The notes beneath the pieces are model-generated. The model was not told the origin of the DNA. It saw only the letters and a list, made by a program, of their open reading frames with translations, and searched no databases. This document shows positions 11,226-24,218 of a DNA stretch of 64,000 nt, in pieces. The position numbers were made by a program, and so were the translations under genes. Numbering within the stretch: the first letter of the stretch is position 1; each line of letters begins with the position of its first letter. The DNA comes from Pachyseris speciosa (taxonomy: Eukaryota > Cnidaria > Anthozoa > Scleractinia > Pachyseridae): assembly GCA_016490735.1 (NCBI GenBank), contig JAEMWC010000622.1:417501-481500 (forward strand), written 5' to 3'.

Positions 11226-13259
11226 AGTTTCTGTAGGTTTGCTAAATCATCAAACGTGTCTGTTGCAATTTCATTTTCCACAATTTTATTGTCACTCAGG
11301 AGGCTAAAAAAATATATTTATAAATTTAGAATCACATCATGACCTCATGTCAATAAACTAATTTGTCACCAAATGTTGAATTTAAGCATTCACTTACAGT
11401 GTTTGCAGTGATACTAGGCCAGTGAAAACAGACCTAGTTAGCGTTTTGAGTCTATTGCTGTTCAAGTATCTGGAAAAGATATAAAAAGATGAGAACGTTA
11501 TTATGAGAAAGCTGAAAGGTGGTAAATCGTTTTGCTCTATTCTCGAAGTGCGTCTGCGATATTGGTCTTGACATAGCCAGTAATTCGAGACAGTCAGCGA
11601 ATTGAACGGCGGGCGCGTACATTAATTCTGGTATTCAATATGGCGGCTATGGCAGAGGGACGAAGGAAAAAGCATTCTAATTATAAAGGCTAGTGTCGTA
11701 GTTCAAATGCTGTTAACTTCTCTGTCTCTAGCATATTAATAAAATAGCAATAATGTGAAAATAGTGATGTGTCCACGACGTCAATTTTGAAAATGACTGA
11801 AATTCTTTAACTGGCCGGCTTTATATCAGACATGGCGCATATAAATATAAATATTTTCGCGCACGTCCTTCGCGCTTTTTTTCGAAATTCAACCAGTTCC
11901 TATATCCAGCGGTTGCTTTATATTACAGGTAAGTATTTCATGTATCCCTCAGTTAGTTAAAGCAAAGCAAACCGTTTCAGGAACATTTTTGCCTCAGTAA
12001 TGGTTCCATTTGTTCGTTGCCGCACTACCAAAAGAGTCTGAATTTCTCTTAAAAGACAGTACCTTAGCGGGTTTTTCTTTTCGGAAAGAAAACGTTTGTT
12101 TTGCAAGTTGAACGTCGTATCTTTTGAATGAAATGCTGGGAAAGCGCTGATGTCAGGGCATGGCTGGGTAAGGATGTTCTCTCCACTCGCTTAGAAAAGC
12201 GGGAAGGTAAGAGCTGTTTAAAGACGTGAGTACGTAAGGGGATGTTGTGTCCATTTCTTGTGATACTTTTCGATCAAATTGGGCAGTGGCTACAATAATA
12301 CTATCTTCATTTGATTAAGACGTTGTTCGAACATTGCTTTATCAATTTTTAAGCTAGGGAAAGTTGCAATGAGTGTCAACAAAATGTAGGAAAGTTTAAA
12401 TTTCTCGCTCATTCTTTTTATCTTCCGCCACCATATTTGATCCGTGTTTGCGCGTTTTGCGCTTGCTTGCAACCATGTTGTCCGCCGCAAATTTCTGGCT
12501 ATGATCAGTTCCGCACGGTTGCTCAAAAATACAAACTCTTCGATGTGAAATGTCACCTTTAGTGGAAATAGGAGATAGCTGTTGAAATTCTTAAGGTTTT
12601 AAGCAAAAGTTATTTTCTAGACCTATTTTTACCACAAATTCTAAAAAAATATTCATAACTAAACGGGATTATTGCGCGCTATCATTAGTAGCAGGAATAG
12701 AAAAACCGGAGACAGCCGAACTTACAGGTACTTTAGGCTGTTAAGGGAAGCAAAAGCGCTTTCCTCGATGTTACTGATGACATTGTGATCAAGGTACCTG
12801 CAATTCAATTTGTAATATATTTCAAGTTATTTCAAAAGTAATGCAATAACAGCTATCAGTTGAATTAGATAGACAAATTTCTTTGGACTCCACCGGCGGC
12901 GTCCTTTTTGTTGCAAGCAAAAAGCTTGTACTCGAAACGGGAACATATCCAGTATTATAATGAGTTTTATTAAATTTTTAACATTGTCCAATTTATGTTT
13001 TAATAACTATTCATGATTTGAAATTCGTCATTAAAATAAAAAAAAAGGCATAGAGTTCACAGGAAGCATGGAGCATGGAGTTGAAAGGAAGCAGCGCTTA
13101 AAGCATAGAACCTGTAGGGAAAAGGCTGTATTGATGGCAACATTCACTCTTATTCTATAGATTACAGATGATGAGTGAACGATTCAGTTCATCGAAATTG
13201 TATAACCACTGAACCAGAATTGTATGCGTGTCGTTTACCGGTTCCACTTGTCTACCAGT

Positions 13260-13344
<85 letters not shown>

Positions 13345-15571
13345 TTTCTTGTGGAACGTCAAAGGGGCAGTGTCACGCTTTTTTACCATCATTTAAAAAG
13401 CTTAAAACTGCCAATGCATCAGTGGAAACCTTAGTTTTGTTGCCAAAGACTGTAGTACTGCATTGACACTATAAACTCCTGTATTCCATCTAAAATGACG
13501 AGGATGGAAATGGATTGAAATTAATTTCAAGCTATGCATTGAAAAATAACCAAAAAATTTATTATGGTTAGCTCTCCCTTATTATGGTTAGCTCTCCAAA
13601 TTTCATTGGAATTCATCTTGCTGATTCTGTAGGAGCATTTTTTGCACGATAACAGGTAAAAGACAGTAATTTTAACAGAATTGAACCAAGAATCCACACC
13701 ACTGTTCGAAAAGAGAAGGGGACGTAGACTCCGGTGGTGTGGGGGATTGGGCAGGGAGAGCAGCTTCCATGGGACCTAGGGGTCCCGTTCGTGCCTATCC
13801 CTACCGGGCACGTCTGTTCCCAGTAAAAGCTGAATAAATAAATAAATAAATAAAAGTTCTGTTCCCGATTTCCAAATAACATAAACAAGAGTACGGCTGA
13901 ACTCTAAACGCTAAATATAAAGCAAAGACAAGAATACTGTCAATCCCTCAGCATGGGAAAACTGCAATGACTTGTGCACCATAAGAGGGCTAAAACAAAT
14001 TCCCTCGTTAATTTCAGTTTTAACTTGGGTAATTGCAAGGAGAAACAATGTGGAGATACGTCTACTTGAAAATTCTACCAAGAGCAAACAAGCAAACATC
14101 GCCAAAGTAAACGAAAAACCCACTTACAAATGTGTTAGTCTTGTCGTGTATTTAAATACTTCTTTCTGGATTTTCTGCATGCTGTTAAATCGCAAGCTCC
14201 TGAAATCATTCACAAAACAAGGACCAAAAATTAGCAACTTATTAGAAAGCTTTTGTGGCAACATTAACTCAAGAGAACAGACTACGAGCGCGTCAGGGCA
14301 AAACACTCAAACGGAAGGACATGATTGTTTTGATATTCTATGATACTCACAAGATTTCCAAGTTTGAGAAGTCATCCAAAATACCTTCTGGAATTGCGGA
14401 GAGTAGGTTTTCACTAAGATCCCTGGAAAGAGTTGATATTATTTCAATATTCTATGTGAAAATACAGTTCATAATAGAAATGCATGAAACCCCAAATGAA
14501 ACTCGGAATAAAATCTGAGTCCACATGGGATTTGAACCAACGACCCTCCGTGATCTAGACGGACGCTCTAACCACTGAGCTACTGGAGACTCTATGGTGA
14601 GCAAGGGTGATATGCGGGCTTTAACTGCAACCGCATCACGTGGTCACACAGCCAAATAATGACTAGCACACTCATAACTGCATCACGCAGTCACATTAAA
14701 ATGTCATCCACTGTAAAGAAAGACATGTTACTACTGGTATTTTACATCCAGAAAATTGTTATTACATATGTAATATAACCCGTGTTAACGTCCCAAGTAT
14801 TCCTGTTCATAAAAGATGACTCCTTGCAGTGGAAATCTTAAGAATCGTTTTGAAATAGGAAAGCTACTTACAGAGACTGCAGTCGTTTAAGTCCTCTAAA
14901 AACATCTTTATCCAGTTCCTTAAGAAAGTTATTGTTCATTCTCCTGTATAAACATATAAAAAAAGAAATCACTCAATTGCAGATACAAGCCGTCGTGCTT
15001 TGCACTTATTATTAGTTGTTACCCCAGGACTCCCTTAAAATTTCCTTAAAATTTAGTTTGTATTATGAAGTTAACTGTATGAGAAATTTATGATAATTAA
15101 GGGAAAAGTATAGAGCGTTTTCCTCCACGTGACTACCAACCATATTGGCTTACTGAAACAAAAGAAAGTATTTGCATAAAAATAGAGTTCAATTCCCAGA
15201 GGCTTAGTTTTGGACACAAACATGGCCACCGTTTCTTTGTTTTGGGACACCAACAAGGCCGCCGTGACGTCATGTGGAAACACTCTATAGTTTGAGCTTC
15301 CTGAAAATATATATATTCAGCCATGTATACTTACAATGTTTCTAGAGAGGACAAATTCTGAAGGGATTTCCTTTGCAACCGAAAAATCTTGTTGTGGCTT
15401 AGATCACTCGGAAAACAACAAAGAAAAGAAAATTACAAATAGTGATGGCAAGTTTAATTTCAGGTGACAAATTCAAAAGAGTCAAGCAATAATACTTACA
15501 TATAAATGAGAGATGAAAGATATGTCAAGTCACCGTCCGATACTCGGGTGATTTTGCTTCCACCAAATAAA
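11226..15571 (-). CDS. Receptor: eight leucine-rich repeat exons
   Basis: Eight symmetric phase 2-2 exons: 15571-15500, 15406-15335, 14943-14872, 14422-14351, 14199-14128, 12797-12726, 11469-11398 (each exactly 72 nt, one 24-residue LRR) and 11303-11226 (78 nt). Each follows the pattern LxLxxNxI/L...F..L..L..L, for example DLSHNKIFRLQRKSL, YLNSNRLKTLTRSVF and YLDHNVISNIEESAF. One-repeat-per-exon 72-nt architecture is the hallmark of LGR receptors. The LRRs form the ligand-binding solenoid. The long introns (11.5-12.7 kb, 12.8-14.1 kb) contain microsatellite and SINE debris and nothing else I can name. Confidence 0.9.
13263..13858 (+). repeat. (TC)n microsatellite and 3' part of the tRNA-SINE family
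   Basis: About 77 bases of TC (13263-13339) are followed by TTTTCTTGTGG, resembling the sequence that follows the CT tract in the SINE at 4.5 kb. At 13685-13858 the 3' part of that SINE recurs on the plus strand (TTCGAAAAGAGAAGGGGACG, later ATGGGACCTAGG) and ends in an (AAAT)n tail. Both lie in a receptor intron. Confidence 0.6.
14516..14602 (-). mobile_element. tRNA-like SINE head
   Basis: On the minus strand: GTAGCTCAGTGGTTAGAGC (D arm), a pairing anticodon stem TCCGT/ACGGA with a seven-base loop CTAGATC, and GGTTCAAATCCC (B box). The acceptor stem is poor and the T stem mismatched, so I call it a tRNA-derived repeat rather than a gene. Related satellite sequence with 'gcatcacg..gtcaca' repeats follows to about 14700. 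Confidence 0.5.
15110..15289. mobile_element. Short MITE with TATAGAG(C/T)GTTT ends
   Basis: Left tatagagcgttttcctccacgtga and right end (complement ctatagagtgtttccacatga) are inverted copies about 180 bp apart. Fragments of the same family recur around 16080-16690. Intronic and non-coding. Confidence 0.5.
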
Positions 15572-15726
15572 CTGAAAGACATACAATTGATAGGAAAAAC
15601 AAATTATAAATTCATATTGTAAAATGTTTTTTCAATACTGTCAAAGCTAGTTAGTAAAAGTGTTTGAAGAGTGAGATTTTAAATATAACTAGTTTATTCA
15701 AATAAATATCTATATGATGTACTTAC

Positions 15727-17977
15727 AAGATTGTTGTAGCACCTGAAATGTTCTTTGGGATAAGTTGCACATATTTTGTCCCTTGTAACACGTATTGGCT
15801 TGGATTTCCTTTTATTTTATAACAGGTGAAACCCACTGGACACTCTAAAACATTAAAACATGACCTGAGTTTGTTTTGCCGTGTTACTGTTTCGTTCATT
15901 TTTGTCATTTGAAGATATAATTCTAAAGAATAATCGGTAGTCACAACATAGCTTTGAACGGAGGCCAAGCATAGCAAGCATGTTCAAAACAATACGCACG
16001 CCAGAAAAGTGAAAGTCTTCTGCTTGACGAACTAAATTTATTGTTGAATTGAATAAAATTTTTACCTGGAAGAACTTTTTTGTTAATTATGTTGTAAAAT
16101 AGAGGATTTTCACGTGACATCATAAAAACGAAAATGCAAAAGTAAACACATTTTTGCATTTTTATCTTCATCATGTAAAATACAATTTAGAAAAGTATCT
16201 GCTTGCATGTTTTCAGCTCGGTAGCTTGCTTTGTTTTGAAAATAGAGCAGTTTGCATTTTAGAGTTTTTCACAGTGCGTGACATAAAGATGTGTGCTCAC
16301 AAGCGTGTCACTTACATGAAAACATCGATTCGCCGTGTGTTTTTGAGGTTTGCAAAGCCAACATGGTAAGGGAAGCGTCTATGTGAATGTTTGAAAGCTC
16401 AACAGAGAGAACAAAACCATTGAGATAGCTAAAGTAAGAAACATATGTTTTAACTCGTTTCCGGCAGCCATGTTGGTGTCCCTCAAAGGGACGCCAAAAT
16501 GGTGTTTCCATACAGAACACTATAATTCTGAGTGGTACATTTTGCCGAATAACTCGAGTACGGGATATCGCCCGGCCCTGAGACTTTGGCATGTTGTTTA
16601 TTTATTATTCTTCTATAATATCACAATTTCTTGGCTTTATCTATTGAATGGTTGATGATTTTTTTTTTCACTTGCGTGACTGAAAACGCTCTATAGTTTG
16701 TAAAAAATATAATTGTGTTGAGTTAGCGAAGTTTTCGTGAGATTGGTTGATTTGCTTATGTGGTTATCTTCGTAAAAATTGGCATTGCTTAACATGCGAT
16801 CATAGCTTTCCGCATTAGAAAATGTTTCTTTAACTGTTTGAGGTTAAGAAGAAGCTAATTATCTTGTCTACTACGCATTCTGGTTATTTTTGCTGTTCAC
16901 GAATTTGATTTATTCAAAACACACAAAACATGTACACCAGGGGGTCAATGGGTTAAAATTTTGGGAAAAACTTATTGATGAACTTATTATGTATAAAGCC
17001 GGTGAGTGTTTTGGCAGGCTGAAGACGAACTCAGTTCGGTGTCCTCATCATTCTCACCCTTTCATATTTCATTTTCCGAGTTCAATGACTCATGGCTACT
17101 TTGATTCTTCGTCGAGACGACTTATTGTAGAACACCCAAGGATCAATAAAAAGTTTAAAGCCGCACCCAGTTTTAATACACCATTTTGCTAATGATAAGT
17201 TCCTGGTGAATTGTGGTTATATCCAGTCTTTTGTGGGGGCAAACGGTCAAAATTACAATTCAAATTACGTTCTTAAATGGCCGTTTGCCCCCAAGGACTG
17301 GAACTACCCACAATTCACCAGGAACTGACAATTTGCAAAATGGTGTATTGGTCCACAAATTCGCCGCCCTCTGGTATTTCAATGGCAAGAGGCTAACAAG
17401 ATGGCCTTCTTTTTTATTTCGGCCCCCTCCGCGTACCGGGATGATAATTAGTCTGTTGCAGGGCAAGCATAGTTTAACTAACAACTCTTCATTCTAGTTC
17501 ATTTCCATTGCTGCGAAAAAATGCGTTACTTTTCAGGACCTACTTTCAGCTGTTTTCGTAGCTCAGAGGGCTAGAGGGCTTCTAATAAAATCTTAAATCC
17601 GGAAGGCGTGATGGCAAATATCGTGGAGGTGTCTAGGCACCATGTACCCACCAAGAAAAACCGCAATAGCCCATTTTTTTGCAGTTGCATGCTCAGTGAC
17701 CTGGCCTATGAATGGAAACGAGGCTGGCGGTGACCTTGTTTTAATACAGACCTCACTGCTTTTCTCATGTAAATCATGTTTTTCTTTTGCTAACTAGTCC
17801 ACATTTGCATTAAAAATGTTGAGAGGTTTTTATCAAAACAAGGTCACCTCCAGCGTCGCTTCCACTCAAAGGCCAAGTCACTGAACACACAACTGTAAAA
17901 TGGGCTATTGTAATTAATCAAGTCTTTCAGTATGAAAACAATTAACATACCTTGCTTTTCTGCACACTCTTCTCTTA
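15727..17977 (-). CDS. Receptor: LRRNT exon and a 27-nt linker microexon
   Basis: Exon 15844-15727 (118 nt, phase 1 to 2) encodes ECPVGFTCYKIKG...YVQLIPKNISGATTIL, a Cys-containing cap immediately before the LRRs. A proposed microexon, 17977-17951 (27 nt, phase 1 to 1), encodes REECAEKQ and has tttag acceptor and GTATGT donor borders. It adds a further Cys and joins the CUB exon at 24663 in frame. The cap exon is well supported by position and phase. The microexon is inferred from phase and splice sites alone. The intron 15.85-17.95 kb holds MITE pieces and the hairpin at 17176-17349. Confidence 0.65.
17176..17349. repeat. Hairpin (foldback) element
   Basis: Inverted repeat with arms acaccattttgc...agttcctggtgaattgtgg and the complement, about 174 bp overall. 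The interior arms are CAAACGG/CCGTTTG with GGGGGCAAA. Non-coding intronic foldback. Confidence 0.65.
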
Positions 17978-18024
17978 CTAAATATGATAATAGAAAAGAC
18001 CCATTAAAGAGAATAAAAGTCAAT

Positions 18025-18149
18025 TAGTCCATGGGCCAGACCAAATTTTCTTACCAGTTTTAGGGACAAATTATGAGTAGTGTCATTTTGAAGAATGTAC
18101 CAAAGCATTGAAAAATAAGTATGATAGCCATCCCCACTGCGTAGCTTTA
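18025..18149 (+). repeat. Left TIR of the 5.8 kb transposon
   Basis: Aligns in inverted orientation to about 23680-23817 with several conserved blocks (TAGTCCATGGGCC, TTACCA, AGGGACAAA, TATGATAGCCAT, TAGCTTT) separated by diverged or length-variable sequence. Confidence 0.7.
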
Positions 18150-18828
18150 GGTTTATTTTTATTATTAAAAATCTCAAAAATTTCCCTTCGGTATGAAAAC
18201 GAGGCTCAAACAAAAATAACGTCTTAAATATGATTTAATTTCTAGGTCTTCGATATTAAGCAAGAAAAACAAACAGAAGAAGCGATTGTTAATATTTTGG
18301 GGATGTTTTCTGAAAACGCACTCTTTGGAACATTTTTTATAAAAATGAAAAGATCTGCATGGTTTGCTATGACTTATGGGTAATCAACATAGCGGCCTAC
18401 ATGTCAGGTACTGTATCCTCTTGCTTCTTCGCGCAATTCTTTGCTTCTTTCTTGGATTTATTTGTAAAAAAATGGCCTTGAAACATTCTTTACATGCTAT
18501 AATTCAAAGCGCAGTTTGAAGGGATTTTGTTGGCAGAGATATGAGCGAATACTGCCAGCAATTCTAGGGTATGCATACACTCACGATCGACTGTTTGAGG
18601 ATTGACCTGGAATCTTAGGGTTTCGCACTATCTTTGGCGAACAAAATTAATTCTTTGGTTTCCTAAAAAACTAAGGCATCATTTCGAAAATATTTTCCGT
18701 ACATCGGTTAGACTTTCATATGAAAATGCGGCCTGAGATTGCCAATAAGCTGCAAAGTCACCAAGAGTTTCACTTGGGGTAAGGGATAACCTCACTATTG
18801 AATTCGCTTTTGTTTTACATTTTGTTAG

Positions 18829-21800
18829 GAGAGAATAACAGTTCTGAGTTCATATCGGAGTCATTTGAACCACCAAAGAAGCGTGTTTGTTTAGACACAA
18901 GAAGTAATTGCATTATCCATTGCACCGATGAGAATGGAGAGCTTACAGCTCCATATGACATACAGTCCTGGAAATCGCTTCTTAAGGCCGCTGAAATTAG
19001 GCAGTACAAACCTATTTTAGACCTTGTCGAAACATTGAAGGACAACGAGACTCCTGACATCCGTTACCGTAGAAAATGCCGTAGTATTTTCACAATGAAA
19101 AAGGATCTTGATAGGATTTGTAAAGCTGAGGGCACTAGTTGCAATCCTGAATCCTTGAAAAGCCAAGAGAGAAGATCAAGTCGAGGACCTCCAACAACGA
19201 GCACTACTTATGAACGTAAATGTATTTTTTGCAATAAAGAAAGTAAATACGGAAAAGGCAAACAAACACGAGAAAGACTAATTCAATGTGCCGATCTACG
19301 CAGTGATCAAACGATCAGAAACATCGCCACAGCAAAACATGACACCAAGATTCTTGCTACAGTATCTCGAGAGCTTGTAGCAGCCGAGGCCTGCTATCAT
19401 AAGTCCTGTTATAGAAATTTTACTCGTCCAGTTTATGAATCTGTCACTTTTGCTGGCTCAACGGAGGACAAGGAGTACAATCGCATCGAGTCCGAGGCTT
19501 ATCAAAAACTGTTTGATTATATCAGATCTAATATATTAGATAGCCCTCGCCTCGCCTCGCCTCGCCGTAAAGTTTACCGAAATAACCCAACAGCTGGTTT
19601 TGTTTATGCAAGAGTTGGGCACAAACGAGATCAGAGAATCGACCAAAACTCACCTCCGCAGAAAGCTCGAAACAGAATTTAAGTCACTGTTGCAGTTTGA
19701 AGATCTACTGGGAAACAACCGTTTGTTTGTTGTCCCTGAAAACCTGTCACGAATTCAGCTGGCTAAGGAGGTTGCACGACTTTCAGAACATCAGAAGATA
19801 AAAAGTAACTCTTCAAGAACAGAAGCCGTTCACCAAATTGCTCTAGACCTTAGGGAATCCATTCTTTCTAGCAAGGATAGCATGTCATGGCCTCCAACGC
19901 AATCAGAGCTTACTGTAGATGCTATTCAGATCCCTAACAGCGTGAGGGCCTTTCTTTCTACGTTGCTGACCGGAACTACAGAGCCTCAAAAAGTTTGCTC
20001 CCAGAGGGTGCAGCGCCTTGTAAGCTCTTTTGGACAAGACCTGGTTTTTGGAGTGACCTGTGGACGAGTCAAGACCCCAAAGCACATACTTCTACCATAC
20101 GCCGTCAAGTCATTGACGAATAACGTAGAGCTCATACAAATCATTAATCGATTCGGACATGGGGTGTCCTACTCGCAGGTTGAAGAACTCAATACTGCAC
20201 TCTGCCTTCAGAAGTTGGCTGCAACGCCAGAAGACACGACCCCATCCCAGACAACATTAAGCCGTATATTAGTACATCTTTAGCATGGGACAACATCGAT
20301 CGCTTAGAGGAGACTCTATCAGGGGAGGGAACGTCCCATCGTGTTAATGGAATCGCTATACAGGCTCGACATTTCGGCCCTCATCTCCCTTCTGTCGAAG
20401 TCACGCCTAACCTAGCAAAGTCGAAAAGACGAAGTGTCAATGTTGTGTTTGACAAGGAACTTCCGGTCTACAACGCAGGGGAGCGCTGCGGACCTCCATC
20501 CAGAGCATATGTGGAAGTAACCTCTTCAGAGATCGAGGCAAACGCGCGGAAGAAGAATCTTCTATGGATTCTGGTACGCCTTCATGCCGCAGAGAATCAG
20601 ACCATTATCGGGTGGATTGGATTCAATATCAGAGTGCGGAATGAAGTGGAAGTCTCCAAGGATAACGTAGGGTACCTCCCAACAATTGATGCGCCCGAAA
20701 CTAACATGTCTACTGTGTTTGAAGTGCTATGTCAGTCTTTAAAGATCAAGGAAAGTCTCAAGCTTAACACTATAGTCGTTGTTTTGATCAAGCACTTTAT
20801 GCCAAGGCAATGGAAATCAAATGGAAACACAGCAAGCATTTTGGAGATATAATTCTGAGAATGGGGGCGTTTCATACGATCTGCACGTTGCTAGGAATAA
20901 TCGGGAAAAGGTTCCAGGATGCTGGCTTGAGAGATCTGTGTGTAGAGTCGCAGGTGATCGCTGAAGGATCAGTGTCGGGAGTACTGGAAGGACGGAGATA
21001 CAACCGTGCCGTGCGGATACACAAGCTTGTATACGAGGCCCTAATGAGACAGGTGTGGTCGGGATTCCGGACGTGGATAGCAGAAAAGCACAGCGGGAAG
21101 ATTTCTTTAGTAGAAGACATGTTTGTTAGTCTTCAGAGCTTGCGTGTGAATGTTTGCGAAGCTGAGTTCCAGACGAAATTCTACGATAACTCTTTCTTGG
21201 AGGCTGCAGAACTATTTGAAAGATACATGTTATTCCTTCGCCGTGAGAATGGTAAGCTGTCAGAGTTCTGGGTGTCCTATCTTGATTTGGTCGATATTTT
21301 GTTGGCGATGATAAGAGCTTCAAGAGAAGGTGACTGGGACCTTCACCTCGCCTCCATCAGGAACCTCACCCTCGTGCTTCGCCTATGACAACATAAACTA
21401 CGCGAGATACCTCTCGTCGTATCTGTCAGAAATGTCACATCTGGAAGAAGAGCATCCCGAGGTGCTCACATCTTTGAAGTCTGGTGGGTTTGCTGTTCAA
21501 ATAGGGGAGGACAATCCCTTCGGTAAGATTCCTGTCGACCAAGCATGCGAAGAGACGGTGAACAAGGACACGCAAACCCTTGGGGGAACGAAGGGCTTTA
21601 GCCTGAAGCCAAAGGCAGTCAATAAATATTATTTGATTGCTGAGTATAGAAGCATTTTCATGATGCTTCACTTGAGCAAATCAAGCAGTCACCATAATGA
21701 CCTTCAAAAGAGTAGAATTGCACGAGATGAGGCCGATGTACAGTGTTTACTGTCAACACTGGAGGGCTGGGTGAGTCCGTCTCAAGGACAAGGGCAAGAC

Positions 21801-23514
21801 CTCATCTGCTTGTCCACAGGAACGATGGCCACTGAGGATGTTGCGCATGATCTCCTACAAGCCAAAAATCTGGGCGAAAGAGCCACCGAAGTTTTAGCAA
21901 GGAAAGGTTGGAGGCTAATCCCCCGAAAGTGAAATTTCATGATACGATGTCGAAGACAAAGCTAAAGACCTTCAGCCACATGAACAAGAAAGTGGAGCTC
22001 CGAAAAGGAACTACCAAAGAGATCATCCTTAAGGCCGACCGTGCACTATTCGCACAGATGATTGTAATCTCAGAAGCAAGGCAACTCAGTATGAAGGAGG
22101 TACTCTCCCATCCACTCGGTCCACTACCTTGGTCTTTGGCTGCTCCTGATGGCTCCCTGAAGAAGACCGCAAAATCGTCATTGGCAAAAGAGTTACAGAA
22201 AGATGCTCCAGTGGTTGAAAATCTTCCACCCCAGTCGGCTTGCATTATAGATGGCATGGCAATGGTCCAAAGGCTTTAAGGTGATCAGAAAACGTTTGGA
22301 GAAGTTGCAGATATGCTGTTGGCCATGGTCCTGCGTGAAGGCGCTGGCAGCGCCAGGATCGATGCTGTGTTTGATGACTACCGAAAGATATCGATAAAGA
22401 ATGCAGAGAGGGAGAAGAGAGGAGCTGAAGTGGGCAATGAATACTGAAGTATTCGTCCTGACCATCGGGTACAGCAGTGGAGAAGGTTTCTGTCGAACCC
22501 AGAGAACAAGATGCAACTGATACACTTCATTGTTAACGAATGGCGGAAGGAACGTTGTAGTGTCAAGCTTCTAGGGAAAAAGCTGTACGCCACAGCAGGA
22601 GAAGAGTGCTATGAAATCTCGTCAGATGGTTCAGTACTGTGTGAAGAGCTAAGGTCTACACAAGAGGAGGCGGACACAAGGCTGCTGCTACACGCATATC
22701 ACGCAGGAAGAAATGGCTCCGCTACGATCGTGATTTCATCTGACGATACTGATGTGTTCGTGCTCTGCCTTGCGTTCAAGAGTTTCATTCCCTCGACAGT
22801 CTATATGAAGTGTGGAACACAGGCCCGAACAAAGTATATCGACATCACACATGTTGTTCAGCGCCAAGGTTAAGAGCTGTGCAGATGTCTTCCTGGGCTA
22901 CACACCTTTACTGGTTGTGATAGTGTTAGCGCCTTTTCCGGAAAAGGAAAACTGTCTGCATTGAGGTTGAATAAGCGAGAGAGAGCTATTTCAAGCTATT
23001 TCAAGTTCTTGGTACTGAGTGGGAAGTGTCGGATGAACTGTTTACACGCCTTCAGGAGTTCACCTGCTTCATGTACAGCTCAAATCCGGGAACCAGTGAT
23101 GTAAATGACCTTCGGTACCGTCTCTTCTGCGCCCGGAAAGGAGACCTCGACTCCAACCAGCTACCACCATGCGTCGACACTCTGCGGAAGCACTTCGACC
23201 GGGCCAATTACCAGGCTGCGATATGGCGCCGAAGCCTCCAGAGCTGCCCTCAGATACCCTCTCCTGTTGGCCATGGGTGGAATCTTGAGGAAGGCAGGCT
23301 GATAGTTGACTGGATGAGTGGAGAGCCAGCGTCCATGGCTGTGTTAGAGTTGTTATCGTGCCAGTGTAAGAGGCGCTGCCAGCTGCCAAACTGCACTTGT
23401 CTTTCAAATGGTTTGCAGTGCACGGATTTTTGTAGATTGCAAGACTGTGACAATCGGTACGAGGATCCGATCGAGGCTATCGATGAGACTGACGACGAGG
23501 ATGATGATGATTAG
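18829..23514 (+). pseudogene. Transposon protein relic: Cys/His N-terminus, XPG-like motif, CXC C-terminus
   Basis: Successive open segments in shifting frames: 18829-19560, about 19600-20283, 20283-20850, 20815-21388, 21370-21932, 21930-22279, 22280-22447, 22450-22873 and about 22990-23514. Together they make about 1500 residues with at least seven frameshifts or stops. Segment 1 has CIFCNKES ... AAEACYHKSCYRNFT (C2...HC zinc-binding pattern). Near 22660-22770, TQEEADTRLLLHAYHA and then VISSDDTDVFVL match the acidic motif pair of XPG/FEN1-type nucleases. The C-terminus has CQCKRRCQLPNCTCLSNGL, a tesmin/TSO1-like CXC cluster, and an acidic end. One frameshift coincides with a (CTCGC)4 repeat at 19542-19565. 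A splice-acceptor-like ttttgttag at 18829 suggests an upstream exon. Clearly inactive. Confidence 0.75.
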
Positions 23515-23977
23515 ACACGTACTAACATCAAGAGGAAACTTGTGATAAACAGGACTTCCCGTAGAACAGATCAGAGCCTGTTCACTATTTACGAAGTGAA
23601 ACATTTTTCATTGCATTAGTCAGTCAAGAAAAGTAATATTTCATTATATAAGTGACGTCATTTGATCACGTGATTTACACAAGAAAGCTATGCCATTGGC
23701 ATGGCTATCATACATAAAAATAAAGTAGAGGAAGGTACGTTTCCAAAAAGATGTGATAGCCTTTGTCCCTAAGAGTGGTAAGAAATTCGAATTTTTGGGG
23801 TCTTGGCCCATGGACTAAATGTAGCTATTATATTATCCAGGGTGACAATTTATTAAACATAAAGAATTGGCCCTGTACTATCTAAAATCCGAACTGACCC
23901 GCGTACGTATCGGTGAGGCGTTAGTTATTTTGTCTTTGGGGCGTCAGGACTAAGAGTTTTACCATCCCTTCCTCTGA

Positions 23978-24218
23978 AGAGGCCTTCCAAGGAGTGCCCT
24001 GGTGTCGCTTTGTCGCTCGTTTACGACTCTGTTTGTCGCTTGTTTCATTAGGTACAAATGTCGCTGTCGCAAAGAAAACAAAGAAGACTAATTGTCGCTG
24101 TCGCAAACTGTCGCGCGTTTTCTACCAAATTCTGTCGGTTGTCGATGTTTTGGGAGAAGATTGTCGCCTATTTTCAGAGCCATGTCCCTTGTCGCTTCTA
24201 CCCTTTGGAAGGCCTCTC
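23978..24218. mobile_element. Small TIR element with GTCGCTGTCGC interior repeats
   Basis: Ends AGAGGCCTTCCAAGG and CCTTTGGAAGGCCTCT are inverted. The interior repeats TGTCGCTGTCGCAA-type units. A related run of GTCGCTGTCGC units occurs at about 34640-35010 inside the 7.1 kb foldback. Non-coding. Confidence 0.55.

Larger units (their letters stand above)
18025..23817 (+). mobile_element. 5.8 kb TIR DNA transposon with decayed multidomain ORF (possibly Academ-like)
   Basis: Imperfect terminal inverted repeats of about 125 bp bound the element. The outermost bases TAGTCCATGGGCC start at 18025, and the complement ends at 23817. Inner conserved blocks are TTACCA, AGGGACAAA and TATGATAGCCAT. The flanks carry a candidate 3-bp duplication, AAT (18022-18024 and 23818-23820). 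The interior is almost entirely one plus-strand coding relic. A 3-bp duplication, a very long protein, an XPG-like acidic motif and a Cys-rich C-terminus together recall the Academ superfamily, including its XPG-carrying branch. That assignment is from memory and tentative. It sits in the receptor intron between the CUB exon and the microexon. Confidence 0.7.

Noticed and set aside
22193..22593. Minus-strand frames over the 5.8 kb transposon
   Set aside because: Shadows of the plus-strand coding relic, without motifs.
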